A DNA stretch of 64,000 nt from Streptomonospora mangrovi (GCF_027604915.1 NZ_JAJAQC010000003.1:124001-188000); one strand, 5' to 3'; shown: positions 8,755 through 18,284, counted from the stretch's first letter. Translations and numbers: made by a program. Notes: generated by a model from the letters alone, not told the origin.

Positions 8755-10722
8755 ATGCACGCACCCACACCCGGGCGGCGTCCGCCCGGCCGCGCGTGGC
8801 GGGCGCCGTGCGCGGCGGCCCTGGTCCTCGCGCTCACCCTGACCGGCTGCGACTTCTTCTCCCTGGACCCCGAGGAGGAGGCCGGCTCGGGTGGCGAGGC
8901 CAACGGGCAGGCACCGGCGCTGGCCGAGCGGGTGGAGGCCGGCGACCTGCCGCCGCTGGAGGAGCGCCTGCCGGACAACCCGCTGGTGGTCGAGCCCGTC
9001 GAGGAGGTCGGGGTCTACGGCGGCACCTGGCGCAGCGCCGTCCTGGGCATCGGCGACTGGCCGTGGCTGGGCCGCACCGTGGGCTATGAGAACCTCACCC
9101 GCTGGAACACCGAGTGGACCGAGGTGGTGCCCAACCTCGCCGAGGAGTTCGAGTACAACGAGGACGCCACCGAGCTGACCTTCCGCCTGCGCGAGGGGCT
9201 GCGGTGGTCCGACGGCGAGCCGTTCACCGCCGACGACATCGTGTTCGCCGTCAACGACGTCTTCAACAACGAGGACCTCACCCCGGTGGCCGCGCAGAAC
9301 CCGCCCACGGCCGAGAAGGTCGACGACACCACGGTCGTGCTCACCTTCCCCGAGCCCGACGCGCTGTGGGCCGGCCACGACCTCCTCCAGTACCAACTGG
9401 TCAACAAGCCGCGGCACTACCTGGAGGAGTTCCACATCGACCACAACCCCGACGCCGACCAACTGGCCGAGGAGCAGGGCTACGCCGACTGGGTGGAGCT
9501 GTTCGAGGTCAAGGCCGGGGTCACCGACTCCGCGCTGACCTGGCAGAACCCCGACATCCCCACCATGAACGCCTGGCAGGTCACCGAGCCGCTGGCCGAC
9601 TCCGGCCGGGTGGTGCTGGAGCGCAACCCCTACTACTGGAAGGTCGACACCGAGGGCAACCAGTTGCCCTACATCGACCGCGTGGTGTTCGACATCATGC
9701 AGGACGACGAGGTGATGCTGACCCGCGCGCTCAACGGCGACATCAACTTCCACACCCGCCACTTCAACACGCTGGAGAACCGGCCGGTGCTCGCCGAGAA
9801 CCGCGAGTCCGGCGGCTACCGGTTCGTGGACCTCCAGCCCGGCGAGATGAACACCGGCGTCATCTCCTTCAACCTCACCCACCAGGACGCGGAGCTGCGC
9901 GAGGTGTTCCGCGACCGCGACTTCCGGGTGGCGATGTCGCTGGGGATCGACCGGCAGTCGATCATCGACGTCGTCTACCAGGGCCAAGGCGAGCCCTGGC
10001 AGGCCGCGCCGCGCCGCGACACCCCGTTCTTCAACGAGGAGCTGGCCAAGCAGTACACCGAGTACGACGTCGAGCGCGCCAACGCGCTGCTGGACGAGGC
10101 CGGCTACGACGAGCGCAACGGCGACGGCGTGCGCGTGGCCCCCGGCGGGCGCGCGCTCAGCTTCACGCTGTCGGTGCCCGGCGACTTCCGGCCCGACATC
10201 GTGGACTCCATGGAGATGGTCGTCGGCTTCTGGGAGGAGCTGGACGTCGACGTGGAGATGGAGATCGAGGAGCGGTCGCTGTGGCAGGACCGCCGCGAGA
10301 ACAACGAGCACGACGCCAACGTGTGGTCGGGCGACAGCGGCCTGCTCGACGCCATGTACGACCCGCGCTGGTACGCACCCGTCCACAGCGGCGAGTCCAA
10401 CTTCGCCATCCCGTGGGCGCAGTGGTACGTCTCCGACGGCAACGACCCGCGCGCCCAGGAGCCGCCGCGGGAGGTGCGCGAGCACCTGGAGATCTACGAC
10501 GAACTGCTGGCCGAGCCCGACCCCCAGGCGCGCGAGGAGAAGATGCGCGAACTGCTGGAGGTCTCCCAGGAGCGGTTCTACGCCATCGGCATCAACCTGA
10601 CCCCGCCCGGCTACGGGATCGTCGCCGAGGACTTCCGCAACGTGCCCGAGACCATGCCCGAGGCCGCCGTCTACAACACCCCCGGCCCCACCAACCCCGA
10701 GCAGTACTTCATCCGGCAGTGA
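8755..10722 (+). CDS. Extracellular solute-binding lipoprotein (SBP family 5)
   Basis: The 655-residue protein has a signal peptide ending in the lipobox LTGC with Cys32 as the lipidated residue. The body is a family 5 binding protein: LTFRLREGLRWSDGEPFTADD is the diagnostic segment, followed by VLERNPYYWKVDTEGNQLPYID. It is longer than classic DppA (about 530), as is usual for putative oligosaccharide receptors. It lies outside the membrane and delivers substrate to the two permeases. A GC hairpin just after the stop may raise its mRNA level relative to distal genes. Confidence 0.88.
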   Translation: MHAPTPGRRPPGRAWRAPCAAALVLALTLTGCDFFSLDPEEEAGSGGEANGQAPALAERVEAGDLPPLEERLPDNPLVVEPVEEVGVYGGTWRSAVLGIGDWPWLGRTVGYENLTRWNTEWTEVVPNLAEEFEYNEDATELTFRLREGLRWSDGEPFTADDIVFAVNDVFNNEDLTPVAAQNPPTAEKVDDTTVVLTFPEPDALWAGHDLLQYQLVNKPRHYLEEFHIDHNPDADQLAEEQGYADWVELFEVKAGVTDSALTWQNPDIPTMNAWQVTEPLADSGRVVLERNPYYWKVDTEGNQLPYIDRVVFDIMQDDEVMLTRALNGDINFHTRHFNTLENRPVLAENRESGGYRFVDLQPGEMNTGVISFNLTHQDAELREVFRDRDFRVAMSLGIDRQSIIDVVYQGQGEPWQAAPRRDTPFFNEELAKQYTEYDVERANALLDEAGYDERNGDGVRVAPGGRALSFTLSVPGDFRPDIVDSMEMVVGFWEELDVDVEMEIEERSLWQDRRENNEHDANVWSGDSGLLDAMYDPRWYAPVHSGESNFAIPWAQWYVSDGNDPRAQEPPREVREHLEIYDELLAEPDPQAREEKMRELLEVSQERFYAIGINLTPPGYGIVAEDFRNVPETMPEAAVYNTPGPTNPEQYFIRQ

Positions 10723-10742
10723 TCCCCCGGTGAGCCGGCCCT

Positions 10743-10760
10743 GGCCCGGCAGGCCGGGCC
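10743..10760 (+). terminator. Short GC hairpin after the binding-protein gene
   Basis: GGCCCGGC pairs with GCCGGGCC around two bases, flanked by further complementary CCGG sequence. It could be an mRNA-stabilising or partial-termination hairpin within the operon, since the next gene is co-oriented 150 bases on. Confidence 0.4.
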
Positions 10761-10875
10761 GGTCCGGCAGTACCAGGACCGCCGCGTCCCGCCGCCCCTC
10801 CCTCCCCTGGGCGGCGGGACGCGGCCCGCGCGCGCCGCACCGCGCGGCGCGGCCCGAGCGCACAGGAGGCCGCCC

Positions 10876-11901
10876 ATGAGACCCGACGACCACGACCGCC
10901 CGGCCCCCGACGGGGCCGAACCGCCCGCCCGCGGACTGGGCCTGGTGCACGAGCACGACCGCGCCCTGCGGATCACCCACGACGGCGCGGAGTTGACCCG
11001 CTACGTCTACCGGCCCTGGGACGCCCAACTGGAGTCGCCGCGCCCCTACTTCCACCCCGTCCGCACCCTGGGCGGCGACACCGTCAGCCTGTACCGGCCG
11101 CACGACCACGTCTGGCACAAGGGCATCGCGTGGTCGCTGCCCAACGTCGGCCCGGCCAACCTGTGGGGCGGCCCGACCTACCTGCGCGGCCGCGGGTACG
11201 TGCAACTGCCCAACGACGGCGCGATGGCGCACCGAGCGTTCGACCGCCTGGCCGCCGCGCCCGACGCGGTGTCGGTCGCCGAGCGGCTGGACTGGGTCAC
11301 CGAGCAGGGGGAGACCTGGTTCGAGGAGCGGCGCGGCTTCCGCGTCACCGCCGACCCCGCGCGCGGCGCCTGGACGCTGGTGTTCGAGACCGCGTTCACC
11401 AACCGCACCGGCGCCGCCGTGCGGATCGGCAGCCCCACCACCGAGGGGCGCGAGAACGCCGGGTACGGCGGCCTGTTCTGGCGGGGGCCGCGCTCCTTCA
11501 GCGGCGGCCGGGTCTACAGCCCCGAGGCCGAGGGCGGCGACGAGATGATGGGCGTGCGCGCGCCGTGGCTGGCCTTCGCCGGGCGGCACGACGGCCACGA
11601 CCGCGCCGCCACCCTGGTGTTCGTGGACGCGCCCGCCAACCCCGGGCACCCGGTCCAGTGGTTCGTGCGCACCGGGATCTTCGCGTGCGTGTGCCCCGCG
11701 CCGTTCTTCAGCGCCGAGGTGCCGGCCGAGCCGGGGGAGGCGCTGCGCTACCGCTACGCGGTGGTCATCGCCGACGGCGACCGGCGGCGGGCCGGCAGCG
11801 CCGAACTCGCCGAGGCGGGCCTGGCCGAACTGGAGCGGGCGGCGGCCGACGCGGCGCCGGGCGGCGGGTCCGGCACCCAGGGGCGGGTGGCGGTGCCGTG
11901 A
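10876..11901 (+). CDS. DUF6807 (PmoA-like) family protein
   Basis: The 341-residue protein has the DUF6807 hallmarks RYVYRPW near the start, FHPVRTLGG, the histidine-rich RPHDHVWHKGIAW segment and NRTGAAVRIGSPTTEGRENAGYGGLFWRGPR. Proteins of this family were labelled methane oxygenase PmoA by early annotation, but they are not membrane-bound methane monooxygenase subunits. They recur beside Gfo/Idh/MocA oxidoreductases and sugar transporters. The fold resembles galactose-mutarotase-like beta-sandwiches (family knowledge), so a carbohydrate-active or lyase role is likely. The substrate is not known. It overlaps the next gene by four bases. Confidence 0.75.
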   Translation: MRPDDHDRPAPDGAEPPARGLGLVHEHDRALRITHDGAELTRYVYRPWDAQLESPRPYFHPVRTLGGDTVSLYRPHDHVWHKGIAWSLPNVGPANLWGGPTYLRGRGYVQLPNDGAMAHRAFDRLAAAPDAVSVAERLDWVTEQGETWFEERRGFRVTADPARGAWTLVFETAFTNRTGAAVRIGSPTTEGRENAGYGGLFWRGPRSFSGGRVYSPEAEGGDEMMGVRAPWLAFAGRHDGHDRAATLVFVDAPANPGHPVQWFVRTGIFACVCPAPFFSAEVPAEPGEALRYRYAVVIADGDRRRAGSAELAEAGLAELERAAADAAPGGGSGTQGRVAVP

Positions 11902-12734
11902 GCGGCCAAGGAGCCACGGGAGGAGCGGCGGGAGCGGAGGGGGCGGCGGAGGCGGGCCGCGCGGGCGGCGTGCCCGGGTTCCCCGGCGGCACGGCAGTCT
12001 CCCACCTGCTGGTCTACGCCTGGCCGGCCGCCGACGGGCGGGCGGGCGGCTCGCCGCACCTGCACACCGCCTCGGCCGAGGGCTACGTGGTGGTGCGCGG
12101 CGAGGGCGAACTGGAGACGCTGAGCGGCGCCGGGTACGCCCGCACGCCGCTGGCGCCGGGGAGGCTGCTGTGGTTCACGCCGGGCACGGTGCACCGGCTG
12201 GTCAACGGCAGCGGCGACCTGGAACTGCTGGTGGTGATGCAGAACGCCGGCCTGCCCGAGTCCGGCGACGCGGTGCTGACCTACCCGCCCGAGGTGCTGG
12301 CCGACCCCGACGCCTACGCCCGCGCCACGGAGATCCCGGCGTGGTCGGACTTCGCCGACGCCGACGCGGCGCAGGCGGCGATGTCCCGCGCCGCGCGCGA
12401 GCGGCGCGACCTCGCCGTCGAGGGCTACCTGCGGCTGCGCGAGCGCGTGCGGGCCGAGGGTCCCGGCGCGCTCACCGGGCTGCATGAGGCGGCGGTGCGG
12501 CTGGTGCGCGACAAGGCGGCCGGCTGGCACCACCACTGGGAGCGCGGCCCGCACGCCCAGGCCGAGGCCACCCGGGGCCACGTCGCCGACCTGGCGGCCG
12601 GCACCGGGGGCCACCTGCGCGACGCGGCGGTGTACACGGCCGACTCCCCGCCCGGCCCGCGCCGCAACGGCATGTGCGGCACCCTGCGGGTGTGGGACCT
12701 CGACGGCGCCCGCCCGGTGGAGGGGGAGCGGTAG
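11898..12734 (+). CDS. Cupin-domain protein
   Basis: The GTG start overlaps the DUF6807 stop, giving 278 residues. A Gly/Ala-rich leader precedes a cupin barrel: HLHTASAEGYVVVRGEGELETL is the first cupin motif and PGTVHRLVN the second, both with metal-ligand-type His/Glu residues. The C-terminal part (DKAAGWHHHWERGPH) is also histidine-rich. It probably acts as an isomerase, epimerase or sensor for the same sugar derivative handled by the upstream genes. The reaction is not assignable. A 12-bp stem terminator follows. Confidence 0.7.
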   Translation: MSGQGATGGAAGAEGAAEAGRAGGVPGFPGGTAVSHLLVYAWPAADGRAGGSPHLHTASAEGYVVVRGEGELETLSGAGYARTPLAPGRLLWFTPGTVHRLVNGSGDLELLVVMQNAGLPESGDAVLTYPPEVLADPDAYARATEIPAWSDFADADAAQAAMSRAARERRDLAVEGYLRLRERVRAEGPGALTGLHEAAVRLVRDKAAGWHHHWERGPHAQAEATRGHVADLAAGTGGHLRDAAVYTADSPPGPRRNGMCGTLRVWDLDGARPVEGER

Positions 12735-12773
12735 CGGCCGGTGGCCGACCGGAGACGGCTGGACGGCCCGGGA

Positions 12774-12812
12774 GCGGCCCCGGACCCCCGCGCGGCGGCG
12801 GTCCGGGGCCGC
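12774..12812 (+). terminator. Terminator of the sugar-uptake operon
   Basis: There is a perfect 12-bp stem (GCGGCCCCGGAC with GTCCGGGGCCGC) and a 15-base loop, 40 bases after the cupin stop. Confidence 0.7.
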
Positions 12813-13042
12813 GCCGTGTCCGGCGGGGCGCCGCTCCAGGGAGGCGCGGCACCCAGGGACAAAAGAGCAGAAGAGGAGAGGGGGGAGGAGGGGGAAAGGG
12901 GAGATCGGAGGAACCGGCGGGCAGTCAGCGGACAGCCGGCGCCACGCATAAAGGCGCGTCCCATTCCGTCCGGGGTGCGGCCGAAGGCGGCCGCCGCGCC
13001 ACCGCCATTGAGCGGGCGGAATGGCGGTCTGTGGACAACGAA

Positions 13043-13081
13043 TTACCAATCGGGTGCCAAGACGCTAGGGTGGCAACCGAT
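13043..13081 (+). promoter_or_regulatory. Promoter-like element within an inverted repeat
   Basis: TTACCA (13043-13048) and TAGGGT (13066-13071) are 17 bases apart. The spacer and -10 lie inside an 11-bp inverted repeat with one mismatch (ATCGGGTGCCA at 13049-13059, TGGCAACCGAT at 13071-13081), suggesting operator control. No gene starts within 700 bases downstream. Confidence 0.45.
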
Positions 13082-13572
13082 CGAGGAATTGTGGATCAGC
13101 GGGCACGGACCGGCCGTGGCCGCCGTCCTCCGCCCGCACGGGCGGCGGTTCGGCGCGCGGACCCGGTCCCCGACCCCCGCTCGCGGCCGTCCTCGCCCGT
13201 GGCCCTGCCCTCGGATCTAGGAGGTCAGCACAATGCGACCCTGATCCCGCCGATTTTCTTTACCGCGCGCCGTTTTCCGGACGGGCCGCCCCTGTCCACC
13301 CGTTCCGGAGAAATAAGGCGGACCGCCTCATGATCGTGTCTGTCACGCCCCGGTGATCATGAGACGGCCGCCCGTTCCGACACCTGGGTCCTCCCAGCCG
13401 GGCCGCAACCCGGCTGCCGTCCTGGAGGACCGACGGTCTCTTCCTCCCGCGAAGCCCGCTTGTGGTGCCTGCGGATGTCTCCGTAGCGACGTCTGCGTAG
13501 GCGCTGTCGAGCGGGAGACCACCGTGCGGTTCCCGTGGGTTCCGCTCCGGCTCTTCCGATCCTCGCCGAGGC

Positions 13573-13605
13573 CGGCTGAAATCCGGTTGGAAGCCGGTTG
13601 GGATA
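13573..13605 (+). promoter_or_regulatory. Three tandem 11-bp repeats, candidate SARP-binding box
   Basis: CCGGCTGA, CCGGTTGG and CCGGTTGG begin at 13573, 13584 and 13595, an exact 11-bp period. SARP-family OmpR-like domains are known to bind direct repeats with 11-bp spacing on one face of the helix. The site lies about 245 bases before the SARP gene, so autoregulation is a reasonable inference. Confidence 0.5.
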
Positions 13606-13847
13606 CCAACGGTGGGGCCGGGAGTGGCCGAACCAGGGCGGAACGCGGGCGCGCGGGGGATGGTCTCACCCCAAGACCGTCCGGCCACGGACCGGCTGAC
13701 TCCAGCCGGGCCGACCGCGGTTCCGGACGGGCGCGGCGGCACCGCCGTCCGCCCGGAGCGGGCGGCGGGGCGTGCGACGACCGCTGGGCGCCGGGCCGGC
13801 GCCGGGCGGCCGGGGTCCCTCCCCGCACCGGCCCATGAGGAGTTGAC

Positions 13848-16800
13848 ATGGAGTTCGAGGTTCTCGGACCACTGCAAGTGAGCAGCCGCGGCGCGTCCGT
13901 ACGCCTCTCGCCCAAGCTCGCCGCCCTACTCGCGGCGCTCCTGTGCAAACCCGATGTCGTCATCCCCGAAGAGCAGTTGATCGACGTCCTGTGGGGCGAG
14001 GAACCCCCGCGCTCGGCCACCAAGAGCCTCCAGGTCTACGTCCACCACCTCCGCCAGGCCCTGGGCGAGGACGGCCGGATCGACCGCGCGGCGTTCGGCT
14101 ACCGGCTCGCGGTGCCGCGCGCCGCCGTCGACGCCCGCCGCTTCGAGGACCTCGCCGAACGCGGCGAGCAGGCGCTGGAGTCCGGCGCCGTCGCCGAGGG
14201 CAGCGCCCTGCTCAGCGCGGGCCTGAACCTGTGGCGGGGCACCGCATTCGCCGGGCAGGACACCCTGCCCCTCGTGCGCGAGGAGGCCGCCCGGCTGAAC
14301 GAGAAGCGCCAGCGCGTGGCCGAGTCCTGGGTCGACGCCGAGCTGAGCCTGGGCCGGCACAGCGCGGTGGTGGCCGAACTCCGGGCGCTCGTCGCCGAAC
14401 ACCCCTTCCGCGAGCGCCTGCGGGGCCAGCTCATGATCGCCTACCACCGCATGGGCCGCTCCACCGAGGCGCTGGAGGTCTTCCGCGAGGGCCGCGACCT
14501 GCTCATCGACGAACTCGGCATGGAGCCCGGCCGCGAACTCGCCGCGCTGGAGCAGGCGGTGCTGCGCAACGACCCCTCCCTGCACGCCCCCGCTCCCGCC
14601 GCGGACCCCGCGCCGGAGCCGGACCCGGCCGATCCCGGCGGCGGCCCGGCCGACACCGCCGACCCCTCGGCCGACGCCCCCCTCCCACCGCCCTCGGCGC
14701 CGCCGCGCCCCGCGCCGGCCCAGTTGCCGCCCGACATCGCCGACTTCACCGGCCGCGAGGAGCAGGTCGCCCTGCTCCACACCCGCCTGGGCGTCCGCCC
14801 GCCGGACCCGGCCCCCGCCCCGGTGCCCGGCCCCCGCCGGGGTTCGTCATCCGACACCCCCACCGGGGGAGCGGGCGGGGGCTCCGCCTCCGGCGGCCCC
14901 GGACCCTCGGCATCCCCGGGCGGGGCGCGCCCGGTCGTGGTGTCGGCCGTCGCCGGCATGGGCGGGGTCGGCAAGACCGCCCTCGCCCTGCACGCCGCCC
15001 ACACCAGCGCCGCCGCCTTCCCCGACGGCCAGCTCTACGCCAACCTGCGTGGCGCCCAGGAGACCCCGGCCGACCCCGCGCAGGTGCTCTCGCAGTTCCT
15101 GCACGCCCTGGGCATCGAGGGCGCGGCCGTGCCCGAACCCCTCGAATCCAGAGCGGCGCTGTTCCGGTCGCTGCTGGCCGACCGCCGCATGCTGGTCGTG
15201 CTCGACGACGCCGGCTCCGAGCAGCAGGTCCGCCCGCTGATCCCCGGCGCGCCGGGCTGCGCGGTGCTGATCACCAGCCGCGCCCGGCTGACCGGCCTGG
15301 AGGGCGCCCACCTCATCGACCTCGACGTCTTCGAGCCCGAGCGCGCGGTCGAGCTGCTGGCGCGCATCATCGGCCACGACCGCGTCGCCGCCGAACCCGA
15401 CCAGGCCGCCGAGATCGTCCGGCTGTGCGGGTACGCGCCGCTGGCGGTGCGCATCGCCGGCGCGCGGCTGAACGCGCGGCGGCAGTGGCCGCTGTCCCGG
15501 CTGGCGCGGCTGCTGGGCGACGAACAGCGCCGCCTGGACGAACTCCGCACCGGCGACCTCGGGGTGCGGGCCACCTTCGCGCTGAGCTACGCCGCCCTGA
15601 GCGAGCGCGGCCGCTCGGCGTTCCGGCTGCTGGGGATGCTGGAGGCCGGCGACTTCACCGAGTGGGTGGCCGCCGCGCTGCTGGACGTCCCCCTGGCCGA
15701 GGCCGAGACCGTGGTCGAGGACCTGGTCGACGCCCAACTGCTGTCCATCTCGGGCACCGACGGCACCGGCCGGCTGCGCTACCGCATGCACGACCTCATG
15801 CGGCTCTACGCCCGCGAGCGCTGCGCCGAGGAGGTCCCCCAGGCCGAGCGCGAGGCCGCGCTGCGGCGCGCGTTCGGCGCGTGGCTGTGGCTGGCCGAGC
15901 AGGCCACCGAGTACATCCCCGGCCCCTGCTACGCCACCATGCACGGGTCGGCGCTGCGCTGGCCGCTGCCCTCGCCCGAGGCCGCCGACCTCCTCAACGA
16001 GCCCATGTCGTGGTACGACGCCGAGGCCGGCGCCATGGCGGCGGCCGTGGCGCAGGCGTGCGCGCTGGGCTGGGACGAGGTCGCCTGGGACCTCGCCGGA
16101 TGCCTGGAGAAGTACTTCGACGTGCGCGGCCGCTTCGACGACTGGCGGCGCACCCACGAGGCCGCCATCGCGGCCTGCCAGGCGGCGGGCAACGTCCGCG
16201 GCGAGGCGGTGCTGCGGCGCGGCCTGGCCGACCTCGTCACCTGGACCACCCAGAACACCACGGGCGGCGCCGACGGCGCCATGGGCACCCTGCTGGACCA
16301 GTCCCGGCTGGTGTGGGAGATGTTCCAGGAGATCGGCGACCGGCGCGGCATGTCCGACGCCCTGGTCATGCGCACCTGGGCGCTGGTGTCGCGGGGGGAG
16401 TCCGCCAAGGCGCGGGAGTCCGCCGAGGCCGCCCTCGACCTCGCCGAGGGCGCCGACTACCTCGGCGGCCGGGCGCGCGCCTACCACGTGCTGGCGGTGG
16501 CGGCCCACGGCGAGGGCCGCGACGACATCGCGGTCAGCCACCTCACCCGCTCGCTGGAGCTGGCGCGGCTGCTGGGCAACTCCCGGTTCGAGGCCACCGC
16601 CATGCAGTTCCTGGGCGCCGCGCAGTGCCAGATCGGCCGCATCGACGAGGGCCGCGCCAACCTCACCCGCTCACTGGCCATGTCGCGCGCGCTGGGCGAC
16701 CACTACGCCGAGGTGTTCTCGCTGCTCTACCTGGCCCGCCTCCACCGCGCCACCGGCGATCCCGGCGCCCTGCCCACGGCCCGCACCGCCGCCGAACTCA

Positions 16801-17075
16801 GCCGCCGCCACAGCATGAACCACCACCTGGCCGACGCCCTGACCCTGATGGGCGACACCCTCCTCGACCAGGGCCGCACCGTCGAGGCCGTCTCCGCTCT
16901 GGAGGAGTCGGTGGCCCTGTGGCGAACCCGAGGCTGGCCCGCCTTCCTGGCCGACGCCCTGACGTCTTTGGCCCGCGCCTACACCGCCCTGGGCGACCAT
17001 TCAGCCGCCGCCACCGCCACCCAAGAGGCCGCCACCCTCCGCACCGGCTCCCCCGACACCACCCCCGCCGAGTAG
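13848..17075 (+). CDS. AfsR-like SARP regulator with NB-ARC and TPR domains
   Basis: The 1075-residue protein has three parts. Residues 1-95 are an OmpR-type winged helix (MEFEVLGPLQV; PEEQLIDVLWGEEPP) and about 96-245 are a bacterial transcriptional activation domain ending LGMEPGRELAALEQAVLRND. A Pro/Ala-rich linker follows. From about 365 there is an NB-ARC ATPase with P-loop AGMGGVGKTALALH and GxP-like CGYAPLAVRIAGA. The C-terminal third is TPR repeats (for example RAYHVLAVAAHGEGRDDIAV). Such proteins activate secondary-metabolite genes or general physiology when ATP and a signal bind. No biosynthetic cluster is directly adjacent; the halogenase cassette is 10 kb away, so a link is speculative. 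GAGGAGTTGACATG gives the start. Confidence 0.92.
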   Translation: MEFEVLGPLQVSSRGASVRLSPKLAALLAALLCKPDVVIPEEQLIDVLWGEEPPRSATKSLQVYVHHLRQALGEDGRIDRAAFGYRLAVPRAAVDARRFEDLAERGEQALESGAVAEGSALLSAGLNLWRGTAFAGQDTLPLVREEAARLNEKRQRVAESWVDAELSLGRHSAVVAELRALVAEHPFRERLRGQLMIAYHRMGRSTEALEVFREGRDLLIDELGMEPGRELAALEQAVLRNDPSLHAPAPAADPAPEPDPADPGGGPADTADPSADAPLPPPSAPPRPAPAQLPPDIADFTGREEQVALLHTRLGVRPPDPAPAPVPGPRRGSSSDTPTGGAGGGSASGGPGPSASPGGARPVVVSAVAGMGGVGKTALALHAAHTSAAAFPDGQLYANLRGAQETPADPAQVLSQFLHALGIEGAAVPEPLESRAALFRSLLADRRMLVVLDDAGSEQQVRPLIPGAPGCAVLITSRARLTGLEGAHLIDLDVFEPERAVELLARIIGHDRVAAEPDQAAEIVRLCGYAPLAVRIAGARLNARRQWPLSRLARLLGDEQRRLDELRTGDLGVRATFALSYAALSERGRSAFRLLGMLEAGDFTEWVAAALLDVPLAEAETVVEDLVDAQLLSISGTDGTGRLRYRMHDLMRLYARERCAEEVPQAEREAALRRAFGAWLWLAEQATEYIPGPCYATMHGSALRWPLPSPEAADLLNEPMSWYDAEAGAMAAAVAQACALGWDEVAWDLAGCLEKYFDVRGRFDDWRRTHEAAIAACQAAGNVRGEAVLRRGLADLVTWTTQNTTGGADGAMGTLLDQSRLVWEMFQEIGDRRGMSDALVMRTWALVSRGESAKARESAEAALDLAEGADYLGGRARAYHVLAVAAHGEGRDDIAVSHLTRSLELARLLGNSRFEATAMQFLGAAQCQIGRIDEGRANLTRSLAMSRALGDHYAEVFSLLYLARLHRATGDPGALPTARTAAELSRRHSMNHHLADALTLMGDTLLDQGRTVEAVSALEESVALWRTRGWPAFLADALTSLARAYTALGDHSAAATATQEAATLRTGSPDTTPAE

Positions 17076-17153
17076 CCCCCGCCGCATGTGGCGCACACAG
17101 CACCGCTCCCGCCCAACGCCACCCCCAACATCCGGTAAACTCAAGGAGGTCAC

Positions 17154-17229
<76 letters not shown>

Positions 17230-17841
17230 GCAAAACCGCAGGTCAGTGCCCTATGGGCTGCTCTTTCTCCATTCCGCCGGGATTCCGGGCGCGTTCGGCG
17301 TGCCTTTGTGGGCATCGGCTGCTGCATTCGTGGCTCCGGGTGGTCGACATTCGGGGGCCGGTGTTCTCTTGCTCGGTCGGCTGTGGCCGGGGCGGCGCTG
17401 GCTTCTGGTGGGCGTGGCCCGATGCGGCCCGGTGTGTACATCGAACCGCTGCGGTGGGTAACCGCCACCCGTCATAATGCCCCGCGCTGCTGTGCGCTTC
17501 CGTGCCGGTGGTCGTCATCGGCCGGGCGACCGCAGCGGCTCCTCTCCCGGTCGGCCGGCAGGTGCGCCTGTTCTCGACGGGTCGCCCCTGCTCAGCGGTG
17601 GCGACGGCCGGCCCGGGGGAGGGCGGGCGGTTCCGGCCCCGCCGCCGGGGGTGGCGCGTGGCCGCCCACGCCGACCGCGGGCTGTCCGCCGGTGTCCTGG
17701 TCACCCGCGCCGCGTCAGCGCAGACGGGGGCCGCCGGCGCGATCCTTGCCGACTCCGGGGCGCGGTGTTTCGATGCCCCCGCGCGCACTCAGCGCTGTCG
17801 CGCGATCCTCTCTCGGTAACCCGGTAGCACGAGGAGTCCAT
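17230..17841. other. Intergenic region downstream of tRNA-Lys
   Basis: About 600 bases without a supportable gene. Frames on both strands have random-looking composition and no recognisable motif. I see no integrase remnant or clear terminator. Confidence 0.5.
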
Positions 17842-18175
17842 ATGGCGGAGACCTGGGTCAAGTTCATCACACTGCACTGCGACACCACCGAGGACAACAC
17901 CGGTCCCGACAACGCCTATTCGAAGTGGGACGGCACTACCTTCTGGGGTTGTCGTGGAGATCAACGACGGTGAGGAGAGGAGCGCCGACCGCATGGTGAA
18001 GCTCGACGGAGGCTCGGGCAAGGCCGAACTCCGGGACGAGGACAGGCCCGACCCCGACGACTTCCTCGGCAGCGAGAACATCCAGGCCGAAGAGGTCGGC
18101 AAGGGCGAGAAGAAGATCACCTTCGGCGGCGACAACGCCAGCCACTGGCTGACCTACAAGGTCGTGGAGATCTAG
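17842..18175 (+). pseudogene. Frameshifted small C2-like hypothetical protein
   Basis: The first frame (ATG 17842) encodes MAETWVKFITLHCDTTEDNT and continues to the segment DGTTFWG. After one surplus base (around 17950, in GGGGTTGTCG) the continuation lies in the next frame: VVEINDGEERSADRM, DEDRPDPDDFLGS and a C-terminal TFGGDNASHWLTYKVVEI. Together they form one coherent protein of about 110 residues. It is acidic and of the small beta-sandwich, C2-like type (WDEDRPDPDD-style loop) seen as hypothetical proteins in actinobacteria. Read as is, translation stops after about 43 residues. A sequencing error is equally possible. Function is unknown. Confidence 0.7.
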
Positions 18176-18284
18176 CCGGTTCACCCGCAGCCGCCGCCGA
18201 CGCAGCGAACACGGGCGCTCCCTGCCCCCGTCCCCCGGTGTTTCGGGGCACGGGGCGCCCACCCGCTCACCGGCCTCGTGCGCA

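Larger units (their letters stand above)
12813..13847. other. Kilobase-long non-coding control region before the SARP gene
   Basis: No frame in this stretch looks protein-coding in composition or similarity. It holds a promoter-like element (13043-13071) and a strong ribosome site (AGGAGG, about 13219) before a three-codon mini-frame MRP-stop at 13233. There is also an inverted repeat (CTCATGATC at 13327-13335 with GATCATGAG at 13355-13363) and 11-bp-spaced repeats (13573-13605). A long untranslated leader or a small RNA is possible. Confidence 0.6.

Noticed and set aside
7117-11649. A 1510-codon open frame on the minus strand
   Set aside because: It lies opposite the transporter and DUF6807 genes; long antisense frames are expected at this GC content, and its composition is Gly/Val/Ala/Arg/His-rich without motifs.
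10876-11901. Particulate methane monooxygenase subunit (PmoA)
   Set aside because: The name is historical; this is a soluble protein in a sugar locus with no membrane segments or partner PmoB/PmoC.
13021-13100. DnaA-box-like TGTGGACAA and TTGTGGATC (also GTGGATAAC near 27068)
   Set aside because: Isolated single boxes without clustering, dnaA/dnaN neighbours or an AT-rich unwinding element; not an origin.
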